Of a stretch of DNA of 64,000 bases, positions 1-13,300 are shown in pieces. Source of the DNA: Symsagittifera roscoffensis. Taxonomy: Eukaryota; Xenacoelomorpha; Acoela; Convolutidae. A program made the position numbers and the translations under genes. The stretch is from assembly GCF_963678635.1 (NCBI RefSeq), contig NC_087068.1, forward strand, positions 22,037,029 to 22,101,028, given 5' to 3'. The notes under the pieces were generated by a model that was given only the letters and a program-made list of their open reading frames with translations, was not told the DNA's origin and searched no databases. The stretch's first letter is position 1, and every line of letters starts with the position of its first letter.

Positions 1-1351
1 TTTGATGCATTAAAAATGCATCAACTGTGTTAATTTATTACTATTCGAATTTTAAAGAAGTATACCCCACCATTATTGGGGTGCCGCATCAGTAGTTGCA
101 ACTAAGGTTGAAAAAAAAGGTTCGTACTAATACACTCTCTTCGCAAGTGTAAGACATAGCCAATCGAAGATTGGAAAAGAGTAATGAACGCAAGTAAACA
201 AAAAACTTTCGAATTTTCAAGAAAAGAACAGATGCCCTTTACGCGCATTGAATTTCTAGAACAATTTCTGACTGGCGCTTTTTTGATAACACGAACCCAT
301 TTAGAGAAAACTGGATCAAAATGTAAAGTTTGTATTCCGCTGTAAATCTAAAAATTAAATTCCACTTTCGAAACAAGAACTCGTTCAGGTTTTTTTGCGC
401 CATTTCCTCGTTCGCATTTGGAGACTGCTATTTAAGTCATTTTCAGCACATGAATTTCAATTGAACTCAAAAACTGCATATATACCTAACTGCATTGATA
501 AACGCATCAATAAGTATGAATGCACATCTTTAGTTATTAGAGACTTTTCCTGAAAAGAAATTAGCAAGACCTATATAAGAGTCTTCACTACGTTCATTAC
601 TCTTAATATTAATATTTTATCGCTCAATACACGAGCATAGGTATACAAGCAAGCAAACACGACAATACATTAAATCAGGTGGCCCGTCATTAAGCAGAAC
701 TTCTATAAGCTAATCGGTAAATTAATTATCAGAAATGTCAATAATAGCAACGAACATTTTACGCATAATTTGAGCAATTTAATCAAGAATTTTTTAAAAA
801 ATTTTAATCAAAAAACTTAATGAAATTAGTCAATTCATGCATAATTTATTCGTTTTCTTGGTGTTTTTTTAATGATTCTAATAATTGTGTTATCAATTAG
901 CCCGTATAAACCAATAAAAATTAATATTTTTGTTTTTCTGCTCTTGGACTCATTCTGCACTTGGACCATTCTGCTGATTGTTCCGCCTCCATTAAATCAG
1001 GTACTATTAAGATGTCGTACGAGTGGTATGTGAAAAATTATTACAGTGATTTTATTCGTTCCACGCTCATTCGTTTCGAATCTGGTCGAGTCGTTATTAT
1101 CCATGCGACTCTAGGGCAACACAAGTAGCATGAAGCAACCGGCAGAAATATCAAATCGAAAATATTGAAGGTGTACATTTACATTTTCACTACAGGCTTC
1201 AATTTCAATACTGGATGTGTCAAATGCACAAATTTTAGAAATCCTTGATCATTTAGGGTAAAGAATACAAACTAGAATATATTTACCCTTCTGCTGATAC
1301 AGCGGCATAATAAAAGTTCATGGGTAGATAAATAATATTTTAAAATAGAGT
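1..1351. other. 3' flank of the MTHFD1-like gene, AT-rich, no gene seen
   Basis: No convincing coding sequence. The stretch is AT-rich and contains one copy of an interspersed MITE-like repeat (about 176-604, listed separately). The MTHFD1-like gene on the minus strand ends at 1352, so its 3' UTR must lie here. I did not see an AATAAA close to the stop on that strand; the nearest one I noticed is roughly 500 bp further on. Confidence 0.6.
176..604. repeat. MITE-like interspersed repeat with terminal inverted repeats
   Basis: The ends are a perfect 14-bp inverted repeat, AAGAGTAATGAACG at the left (177-190) and its reverse complement at 591-604. The interior is AT-rich and non-coding, about 430 bp in all. 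Diverged copies sit at about 5630-6040, 10725-10885 and 29930-30350, with a partial one at 19495-19700. Size, inverted ends and lack of coding capacity fit a non-autonomous DNA transposon. No autonomous partner is visible. Confidence 0.6.
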
Positions 1352-4300
1352 CTAAAAGAGTCCGTCAATGACTTGAGTTTTGGGGTCAATTTCTATGTCC
1401 ACGAAACAAGGTCGAGTAGGCAATCCGGGCATTGTTGCGATCTAAACATTAAAACAAAGCTTTGCTATCTAAAATTGGGGTGAGAACATTCTGTGCTCTT
1501 TTATCGAAACATGCCGTTCTCGTTTGCTTCATTTTCAAGTTTTGATGTGTTTCAAAGATTCTGTTCCATAAATGGGTCAGACATCAAGAAAGTTAAAAAT
1601 CTACGCTATCTCCTAAATATCTCTAGTTTCGTACATTTTTGCAAAAACGAAATACTCGAAAAGTTTTTCCTGTTTCGAGTTGACAAATGTACAGACAAAT
1701 TTACAACAACTGTAGTACAATTCTACTCACCGATCCCACGAGTGGGTAGATGAATCCAGCTCCCACACTGGCCCGCATGTCCCTGATGGGGAGAATGAAG
1801 TCTGTAGGCGCTCCCTTCAGATCCGGATTATGGGAAAGAGACAAGTGAGTCTTGGCCATGCAGATCGGCAAGTTGCCCAGACCCTGTAATTACCAGCTTG
1901 GTTAGTCAATATCTATGCTCTTAAACCTCGGAAAATTGAGCGGTTCCTTTGCAGAGACATTGTAAACTGATGTTTTAGGCATTAGATAGGACTCTTTCAG
2001 TTACGATGATGTCTGCAAACTGCGCTTAAGGTTCTAGTACATAGAAGATCAAAATTTTTTACCAAAATAATCATTTAAAAAGCTGCAGATAAGTTGTGCA
2101 GTGATTTAAAAGCGTTTTCATCAAGCACAACAGCATTGCTCCTTCATCCTTCCAAATAAAAACTGTCTTCTTCATTTCAAAATACAAATTAACGATTCCA
2201 ATTTTTGAGACGTTCTATTTAAACTGAACTGACCATAGACTCGTACTTCTGTGCTACTTTCTCCGCTTGCTCCGTCAGCGAGATATCTGTGGCTCCGTAG
2301 ATCTTCTGAGCAATTATTCGAATTTTGTCAACCAGCGGCGTCTAAAAATAGACTAACTTGCTTTCTGTAGATCATACATGCTCTTTCAAAAACATTTTCA
2401 ACTGTTAACATGCGCTGGCATGCATAAAAAACGTACTTATCTCTTTTTGTTGTCACTTGGCAACAAACCCAAAAGCTTCCCTATGAGTAATAGCATCTAT
2501 CACAGAGGATTAACAAAGGGACAAATTATTCCTCGCCCAGTCTAATCATCAAATTATCATTTTCTGGTGAAAAAACGTCAACCAAAATTTAAGCTTAAAA
2601 GCGAATTATCGGACCACAGTTCTCTAACCTTGATATCATACAAGAACTTGAATGAGCTAGGCAGTTTGGATGCCTTGATGACTGCCTCTCCCAATTGCAC
2701 AGCTCCCAGACCACCTTTGGAAAAATGTTCACAAATGACTGCGTCGAAGGCACCGGCAGATCTGGATAAGCGCTGGATCAGTTCCAGCTCTTCCATGGTG
2801 TCACTCCTGAAGACGATTTAAAGCAACATCTTGATCAAGAACAAAAACTGGGAACATTTTTGTCTGCAAAGACAATCAATTTTAAGTCCGAAGTATTTGT
2901 CTTTGTATACAGTAGTCCGAAAATCACTGAAGTCCAAATTTTAGGAAAAGTTCATGGTAGTTTGATATATGAATTATGGATAAAAGAAAATCAAATTTGA
3001 AAACTCACGCGAAAGTATTAATTGCCACCACGACTGGGACTCCGAAATAAGATGCATTCTGAATCTGCTTGGCCAAGTTAGAGAAACCCTTCTCAACCAT
3101 CTCCAGACTCTAAAACATCATTCATTCAAGCCTATATTGAAAAAAGATTCTCAATCTTTCGAGGCACCTTGTTATACACACTTTCATCAATTACTTCCGA
3201 AACAAATCTTATTAAAAGTTCAAATATTTCTGCTTTTTCCTAATCTTGTTTTCCAATCAGATTGTGGCCGTTAATGAAAAACTATTCACCTGTTCATTGT
3301 ACACACTGGGTAAATTCTGGCCCGGCGTGACCTTTGGTGCTCCTCCGTGCATCTTGAGGGCCCTTACAGAGGCCACAATTACGACCACATTCGGCTGGAG
3401 TCCGGAGTTCCTGCACTTGATGTTGAAGAACTTCTCCATGCCTATATCAGCCCCGAAGCCAGCCTCAGTCACTAGACAAACAAAACAAACTATGCTACTT
3501 GCAAAAGAGCAAATCATCCTAAACTTGCAATTCATCTTAACTTTCAATCAAACTGATCTAGCAACGAAGAGCTAATAGCTGTTTTTCCACGATGCTTATC
3601 TGTTCAGTTGATTTTACTTATGAATAAGCCAAGTTATTTCAAGTGATTACAGAATATGCATATACATTTCATGACAGATAGGTTATTTTTTCAAGCCAAC
3701 GAAGTTAGGATAAAGAAATTAAACTATAACAAGCACATTATTTAATAGCTAGTAAAAAGCGAATACATCAAAATGGCATACCTACGAATCCGTCCGCTCC
3801 GACCAGTTTGAGAGCAATGCGATCTGCTACTACTGACGAGTTGCCATGTGCTATGTTTGCAAATGGTCCTGCATGCACAAACACTGGAGAGCCCTGAAAA
3901 TCAGAACAATCATTCTTAGGAATGGCCACTCATTTCAAGTTAGGAAATGACATGTACACCTATAATTTACATCCTTGTTGGCCGGAGCTAGGATTTTCTA
4001 GACCGACCAAATTGATTTTTCTGAGCTCTCCCAAAGCGCTAAAATGACCCTCTGTGTTGGTCCAAATTTTGAAAGAACAGGCCAAAAAAGGCGCTTTTAG
4101 GCACTGTTTGGAAAATGTTGGGAAAAAAATGTGTTTCTTCGGCGCGCGCTCGCCCCTCAAAGCTAGTATATTTTGGCACCGAAAAGATTTAGGGTTCAAT
4201 CAGCCAAAAATAGGACAAAGGGGGACCCTTTGGGTCGGCAGGGGGTCGAATCTCTGAGGGAAGAAGGCATGCCCCCTGTCCCGCACCTAAATCCGCCCCT

Positions 4301-7300
4301 GCTTATTGGCACAGTTTCAATCTACCACTTGACTTGATGCAAATTATTAGCGGAAAAGATGAGCGGTTTATCGAAAATTTATTCGAAACAGCAGAAACTA
4401 CGCTAGAACCATCTAAGAGTACATCGATGAAAACGATCTAGTTTTTAGATTAGATAACAAAAATGGCCGGCGTTTAAACAAACATCAGAAAAACAGTTTA
4501 CTTAGGACGAGCTTAGCGACCAGAACAAATACTAGAGAATGAGACTAACTTCTGGTTCCTAATCTAAATCTTTGGATATTCAGTACCCAGCAGCAACAAC
4601 TAACAAAATTTGTTTATAAAATAAAATTATATTTGACCTAGTTTTCTTATACAATGCCTATAAACAGCTGAAAAAGAGTTTAGGAACTAAAGAAAAGAAC
4701 AATACCGATTGTTTTTGAAAACAGGCAATTTAATTATTCGGCTGTGAAGTCTCGGAATACAGGAGCTCTACAACGTCACAAAAAATACTGCGCGAACGTG
4801 GTAGAAGGCCAGAGTCAAATGGTAAAGACAAATGAGTGGTGCTCCAGAGTTTCATGTTCAGATCCGGCAGTAGCAGATTTTTGAAATACTATGAATTTAA
4901 TCTTAATAGTTCAAAAATCTGCTACTGCCGGCTTCGAACATGAAACTCCGGAGCAACACACTGCCGTAATCAAACCGCCGACCTGTGGGTCAAAAGTCTC
5001 ACGTCCTCTCATTTGCGCCACAATAGTTTGGAAATAGGCATACTAGCTAATAAAGAGAGAACAGATGCTATTGAATTATGTAGGCAGCAAAAGTTCCACC
5101 AAAAAGCCCTTCATTAACGACTTGGATTGAAAAAGTGAACTTCGTTATATGACACTACGCTCTCTAGTGTACTTGGTATTGATTCAAGCTGTCAGTGACA
5201 ATGCCGAAAACATTGAAACAATCTACGCTTTTCGCTTTCAAACAACAGCGCGAGGAGTGGATCCGGTGAGGTCGACAATGAAAAAATTTTGTTTATTTTC
5301 TATCTGCAGGCTAAACAATAAAAGCGACAAAACAATACTTGAAATTGAAAAAGGCAATACCAACAGACAATTCGAAAAAAAAGGAATTCAAGGAAACCAA
5401 GAAAATGACTGACACCATAAGTTACTTGAACTTTGAGAAAAATTTATGATCAATTCTTTTTTTAATAAAAACCACCCAAAATAAGAAAAGGATAGCAAGT
5501 TGCTTTTTTCTTCATTTTAGTGTCAATTGTTGTGCGTGGTGTGATGAAAGAACTATAAAAACGCGTAGAAAGTTAGTGAATTAGGCATAATCGACAACAG
5601 ATGTCTTCAAAAATGAAACAGCCAACAGACAGTTGGAAAAGACTCATGAACACAAGGAAACAGGAACAAATTTTATTTTTAAAAGAAAAAAATATATGGC
5701 CTTAAAGCTCTTTGAACTTTAAGAACAATTAATGATTGACATTTTCTTTCTAAAACCAACTCAATTTGAGATGATTGGATCAAAAGGTAAAAAAATTATT
5801 CCGATGGGAAATCTGAAAATTTAAACACACTTTTGAAACTAGAAGTTGATCAGGTTTTCGTGACCTTGTTTTTTTGCTCTTCGATAGTGGAGTTTGCCTT
5901 TCTTTCAACAAAGGAAATGAAATGAACTTGAAGAAATCAGGAGTCAAGCCGCGAAAAATCAAATTTTAGCGTAACGAACTTTAAGACTTTTCCTAAAAAA
6001 TCATCAAAGCCTAAAAGAGTATTCACTACGTTCATGACAGACAAAAAAAATGAAAAAAAAAATTTAAAAAATGTCAACATTTTTCCTTTTTTTTGCAGAA
6101 TAATTTTTAACTTTTCTTTGAGAAAACTTTTTGCCAAAGAAGTGGTGAATTGAGCTTCCAAACTCGTTCTCTTTTTAGTAAAATCAAGTTTTCTTAGCCT
6201 AAATGACCAATTTTCATATACCGAATGGAATGTTACTCGATCGTGTTACTCGCTCGAAATTAGACTAAATTAAAAAATTGAAACCAGGTGATTTTCAAAA
6301 ACTTCAAAGCATTGATGTTGCGTGGAAAACAAAAACTCTTAAACACACCCGAATACAAATTTTCTCTCCATTTTCAATGGTTGGAACAAAAACGGGAGCA
6401 ATAGGCGTTTTTTATCCCACTGTGATTTCCAAAAGGTAAAATCCCCAATTGAAACTGAAGTCAAACTCCCATTTTCATCAATTTCTATTTTTGTTATTGG
6501 AACGCGTAATTGGCTTTCCGTTTAGCAAAATGAATTTGAAGTTGAAAAAATCAGAAGTCAATCCTTGCCGTGAACAATTACAAAACTTTTTCCTGAAAAG
6601 CTACACGACCTAAGTAATAGAAAACTCATTTCGTTCATTACCATTTAGAAGCTTAACATTTTGATTCAATAATAGCGATCGGCTATTTCTTGATAATAAT
6701 GGCTAGTTTGAATAAAAACCATAATTACTTCAACAGTTTGCATGAGCGTCGGTTGCACTGTATCCTTCATCAACACAGTCAGTGCATCCACCACCCCCAA
6801 ATCATCCGCGCTCACTGGTCCTCCCTCTGTATCCTGACCAATCACAATGCGGCCTATCCTTTGCTGCATGTCCTCCAAATCAGAGGAGAGGGCCAGGATA
6901 GCCATCAGTTCACTAGCCACTGCTATGTCGTACTGAGTCTACAAATCTCAGAAAACAGTCATTACAACTAATAGTGCCAAAAACATTACTAAGATCGATT
7001 CTTGAGGTAGATATCGCATTGAATAAGGCGCGGAGATTCACTCACTACAGTTTGCTAAAATCTTAGATGCTGCATTTTTTAACATCTCTGAATCAGATTT
7101 TTTTCTGAAGTACTACATTTAAGTCATTAGGAACTGAATTAAAATACAGCTATTTTCGCGTCATTTCTCGACAAGCGGAATATTTTTCTAACTTCCTTGC
7201 CATTCGGAAAAAACTTCAACGGTTAAACTATTTTTATTTCGTATGCCCCCAAATGCTTTCAAAGGTCAAGTCAAGGAAAATTAAGAAATCGTACAACAGC

Positions 7301-10300
7301 GTTCAAAAAGCAAAATTCCAACGACTCAAATGTGAGTGGCTAAAAATCAAATTTGAGTTTATTGGGAACCTTTCTGGACTCACCGTTCTCGTGTGTCCAT
7401 TCTCCAAATCCCCTTGGCCAATGGTGATCTTGCGCAAATGTCTGTCATTCGTGTCCACAACTAAAATCCACAATATAGCTGTTTTCAAAATTATTGATTA
7501 CATCAAGCAAACAATCCTTGCCGCCTTATCTGCTGTGTTGCATTCAACTGTCAGACCTTTAGACTTTTTGTGGTTTCCAAATTACAATTCTATAAGATGT
7601 GTTCATTTTCATCTCAAAAATATTCCTTGTGTACAATTTGGTGCTCAAAAAGTCTAGCCAGGACCCAGAATCAATTTATGTCTGAACCCAATTGAGATAT
7701 TCTCACCTCTTTGCCAAGTGATTGTATCAGGGTCTATGTTGAGTCGAGAGAATTTAACCCTTTCCTCATCTGTAAGTTCAGCTGGATTCGTCTTCGAAAT
7801 TTCCAGTCTCTGAAAAATCAGAACTATTGTGCTGCCAAAAGCAGCCGAAATGACAGCAAATATGGATGAGCTAAGTAGTCTTCAAAAATAGAGATAAATG
7901 AAAACAGTTAAACGCATGTAAATCACATAAAGGGAAAAAGTTTGCCGCAGTATATATCTTCGCTATTTGAGAAAACAAATTAAGTCAATAACCTAAATTG
8001 ACGTTTTTTTTCTAATCAATTTACAGATTCTTGTTGTTACACATAGAGCTGACCTTTAGTCTCCGCAGCTGACTCTTTGAGAACTTCTTTTGGCCTTTGA
8101 TCTCCGGCACCAGCCTTCCATACAACGCATTGTCCGCTTGATTCCTCTCGTGGAGCATTCTCGCGTCAATAGCTGCAGCGAGTAAATTGTTTGCCGCAGT
8201 TATTGCGTGAATATCCCCTGTTAAATGCAGATTGAACTCTTCCATTGGGATAACTTGGGAGTATCCCCCTCCCGCCGCTCCGCCTTTGATGCCGAACGTC
8301 ACTCCCTGACTCGGCTGTCGGAGACATGCGAAGGTGTTGCGGCCTAGATGCGCACACAGACCCTGCGCAAGACCGATAGAAGTTGTGCTTTTTCCCTCGC
8401 CGAGAGGAGTTGGCGTGATGCCTGTGACGACAACATAGCTCCCGCTGACCGACGCTGCCAGTCGCTTCTCGACGTCCAGAGACACCTTGGCCTTGTACTT
8501 TCCATAGAGACTGTACTCGGAGGGCAGAAGTCCGATGTCTTCGGCCAGACGGGCAATCGGCTTGGGGGTCTGAGATCGGGAGACTTGGATGTCACTAGTG
8601 TAGAGAGATATCTCGGTCTGAGCAGGCACAACACACAAACAAACTCAATCTGATTCGGACTACGATAGATCGATGTGCATTCCAGTAAAATATATTTTCA
8701 AACCAAACCAAGGGTGAAAACAGTAGATGAGTTACTCGCACGAGTGTTGGTTCATCGATTTTTTCTGGATGGTCGCGTTTAAGGGTTTTGTGAGAGCATA
8801 TGATTTCATAATCAAAAAATTTCGACAAAACTAACTATTTGAAGCAAAAAAAAATATAGGGGTACTTTTACAAATGGGTACTTTAAGGTTACCGGAAAGA
8901 CACACTTTAACTACCCCGAGTTCATTTATTGTCTTGCATCATTTGATTGACAATCCAGTCTTAAAACCGAGTGTTTGAAACGTTTTGCAGTTTTCTTGTA
9001 TTATGAGAGCATTGTAGAGTACACTTTATGGAGACACAATTCAGAAACTGAGAAACACAGAAGTTGAACACAAAAACATACGATGCTTACCTAGGCACGG
9101 GAGTCTTCACTTCCACAGGGATTGAAGTCTCCTTCCAGCTTCGCATCTGAACAATAAATGAACTAAAGACAGTTTACAGTCTTATCTGACAACAGATCTA
9201 ATTTTTGTTTTAAGTGGTTCTGGATTTTAAGCAGATCAACAGATCACTTAAAAATGTTTTTAAAAACTCAGTTTCTTTGAGACACCATTGAAAAGCTATA
9301 GTATTAGCCACATATCACGAGATTACAGCTATCTCAGCAATTTTGGAAACCAAATCACCTTCAATTACATTATTCAATCGAATGAATCAGTCGAAGTAAG
9401 ATTCGAATTCTGAGAGATAGTATTTGACCAATTCTCAGAAGTTAAAAAACAAGTTCGAAATTAACCAATCTTAAGAAGTTACAGAACAATATCAAAATTA
9501 ACCAATCCTACACTATTACACAAAATCAAAAGTAACCAATCCTAAGAAATTGCAGCAAAATTTCAAAGATGACCAATCCTATGCATTTACAGAACAAAAT
9601 CAAAAAGTAACCAATCCAAAGAAGTGACAGAACAAGTTCAAAATTAACCGACCCTAAATTACAGAACAAAATCAAAACTAACCAATTCTTAGAAGTTACA
9701 GAACATAATCAAAACTAACCAATCCTGAAAAGTTACGGAACAAGTTCAACTTTAACCAATCCTAGGAAATTACAGAACAAGTTCAACATTGCCCAATCCT
9801 AGGAAGTTACACAACAATATCCAAACTAACTATTCTAGGCTACAAAACACGTTCAAAATTAATCAATCCTAAGAGCTTACAGAACATGTTCAAAAGTAAT
9901 TTAGTTCCAACAAGACGTCCAGAAACAAGGAATGTTTCCCGCGTCACTAAACAATTCATAAAAGAACCCTTATCATAAAACAATACGTATCACTAACCGA
10001 AGCAGAAGTGCTGATGTTGTAAAACCTCTTCGCACTTTCGAAAGTGTTCCTCATGAGCATTACTACAGTCATCGGGCCCACTCCCCCGGGCACAGGAGTG
10101 ATGAAGGAGGCCTTCTCCGCACATGACTCATAGTCTACGTCACCTACCAGTCGGTATCCCTTCACAGTAGTAGAGTCAGGCACTAAAAAGTGACATCAGC
10201 GAGCAACTGCGATTAAAAATATTGAAACGAAACAATTTTCATTGGAGCTGTCATACGGTAAGATATGCAAATAATAATATAACTAGAATCCGAACGAACT

Positions 10301-13300
10301 GGTACACCAAAGAACTTCCAGATGGTATGAATCATTTTTGAGTTTACTGATCTGGTCTGCCCGTTTTCGGTTTTCTGATAGATCGATTTATTGACCTATC
10401 AGCAAATTTTTAGATGCCCTTAACAAGCCAAAAGCCGTTTTCCCATCAAAACTCCCGAGAAAGCGCTTTCGCAGGGGAGATCATTTTGATTGATTCTCCA
10501 ATTTCAGAAATGGCACGTTCGATTTTGTGAAATATGGTCAATAAAAATAGTGGCACCAATATTTGCGACTTAGGTTGGAAAAAAAAGAAGGTTCGTAAGA
10601 ATACACTCGCTTCGCAAGTGTAAATTACGTTCGCATCACGACTGAAAGGGCTTCAATCACTCAACTCAGTCCAATGATTTCGCGTGGAAAACAAAAACAT
10701 AGCCAACAGACAGTTGGAAAAGAGTCAATGAACGCAAGTAAACAGAAAAAAAATTGACTTACTATTTGAAAAACCGTAAGTCAAACCAAACCGCGAAGTA
10801 AACTTTAACCTGAATTACTTTTCTTTAAAAAATGAAAAACAACACCAGCACCTATATAAGAGTCTGAACTACTCTCATTGATTCTCAACAAGAAAAACCG
10901 CTAAAAAACACCCGAATACAAAGTTCCTCCCAATTTTCAATGGTCGCAGCAAAAAGAAAATCAGTGTGAGCTATATTAGCTTCCCAACTACTTTTAATGA
11001 CACTGATCTATCAAGTATCCCCCCACCTGAATTAATGCCACAGTCAATCACCACAGCCCCTTCTTTGATCCACTCTCCCTTCAACATCTGAGGAGATCCG
11101 ATGGCTATCACCACTATGTCACTCTGCTTCACGATCTTGTCCAAATCTTGTGTCTTGGAGTGACACATTGTGACTGTAGCGTGGTTCCACTTGAGCAGGT
11201 CGGCCATGGGAGAACCGACAATTTTGCTTCTGCCGATGACACAGGCCGACTTCCCACTAATCGAGATGCCTTAATTAAACAAATATCAACAAAGAAGGCA
11301 CTGCTTACTCGGACATCATCACCAATTCAGGGGTCTCTAATGAATGAAGGCATCAGAAAAAGTTCATCTTGATTCTATTGGAGAATATTTTTGGGGAAAA
11401 CAGGATATCACCGTTGGTTGTTCAACGATTATCTCCGTTGTCGTCAATGATCGAGGGCTAGAACACATTTTCGCAGCCAAGAAAAATATTTGAAAATGCA
11501 TATATGTATTAATCGGGTGCACGACGTTAAGTGTTGAAAGCTGGGCTCATGTGAACAACCTCGCCCCTATATTAAATGGCAAATTCAAGCCGTGAAACCT
11601 GCATGTACTATGCTCAAATCTAGTTGGCTGAAAAAAGGATTTTTAACGAAGTGAACAATGACCCCCTAAATTGATTTAGAAGGGAGACTGATCACTTGGT
11701 CCAATAGCTGGTATAGTGAATCAATCATATCAGCTTCACTTCAATAATATCAAGCTCACTGAATATTATACCCGATGACTTGATGAGCTCTAGGCAACCT
11801 TGGGGTGTACAAGGAATAAAAGAGGATGAAAGGTCTCCTTGGGCTAATTTTCCTGCATTCAACGGGTGCAATCTAAACACAGAAAAATAGAGACTACAGA
11901 CTACTTGTCATATTTTGATTACTTTTATACTTAATTAAGTTACAGTGCTGAAGTATATACTTTATGCATAATTTTTTCTGCATTTTAACGTGCCTTTCAC
12001 ACATCCCCTCCATTGTTGTACTAGTGTGCAAATTGGATAGAAAAAACTCTGATTAACTTACATAACACTTTTTTTTGTACAATCGGAAAAATAAATTCTT
12101 TTTCTTTCTTTCTCTTTTTTCGGAAAAAGTTGCCTGTGTGTTCTTAAAATGAGATTTTTCAAAACTGAATCACCTACCCGTCTACATCTTTGGCAGCATC
12201 TACATGCGTGGTGCACTTCAGAGAATCTACATGGTTCAAACAGTCTAGTGGCAACTGAAACAGAAGTTCCCTTCAAAAGCTAAATCGATATATTCAAGTA
12301 ATCCACTCAGAGAATGTGTAACTCAAGAACAACACAGCTCAAAAACTATTGTGGGAGGGGGTCATTATAACTTAAACGGACAAAAAATTGAGTCCATGAA
12401 AATAAAGACAAATCATGAGTTTAGTCTAACAGACTTCCAAACCACTTCTCGGGATACATGAAAACGCAGGATTTTATCATAGCTCGCAACAAGCATAACA
12501 GCACAAATACCTAAGTTGACCATTAGAAAAGAAATAATTATCATCATCTAAATTTCCTGTAGCTGCAACACAAGATTGGACTCCTTACTCACAGTGAAAT
12601 TCTGTTGAAAGTAGAAAATAAAACTATTTCATCCACTACGATTGCTCCTAACTTGCAAAATTGGTCATGAATAAGGTAATGATAAAATCAACTCCATCAT
12701 CTCAACTTATAGTTCACCTTCTTTTCCTACCTTTAACGCGTACAGATCAAGCAGCGAGTTTGCAAAAATAATCGACAAAATATTCATCAAATATGCCAAA
12801 ATTGATACGGGAACATCTATCAATATTTCATCTGTATCAAACTTTATATTACCAAGCATTAGCTAGGCAATAATCAATATTGCATTTCGTGAAAAGACCA
12901 AGCGGAAAAGCGGAAAAATACCAAGCGGAAAAAAGCTAGAAAATGGTTCAAATTATTAGCGCATTTTATTAGCGCCAAAATTATGAGTTTTACTAATATA
13001 TTATAAAAACTTTGACGTGTATTCGAATAATACCGATAAGTTATACCGATGACGTGAAACATTCCTGATTCTAGTTGATGGTAATAACTGCAGGTAATTT
13101 TAGAGAAATGTTTATTGGTTTAGGATTATTTCAACCGCTGCCACCGAAGTACAATTACAGTGATCAATGAACATTACCTGCACAATGATGCCATGTATGC
13201 TGTTGTCCTCATTCAGTTTCTCAATTGTTGCCAGGATCTCTGATTCAGTACAAGAGGCAGCCAACTTCACATGTTCGGCCTTGAACCCCAGCTCATTGGC

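Noticed and set aside
9428..9900. CRISPR-like regular repeats
   Set aside because: The units abut with no spacers, are imperfect, and sit in an intron of a eukaryotic gene; this is a minisatellite.
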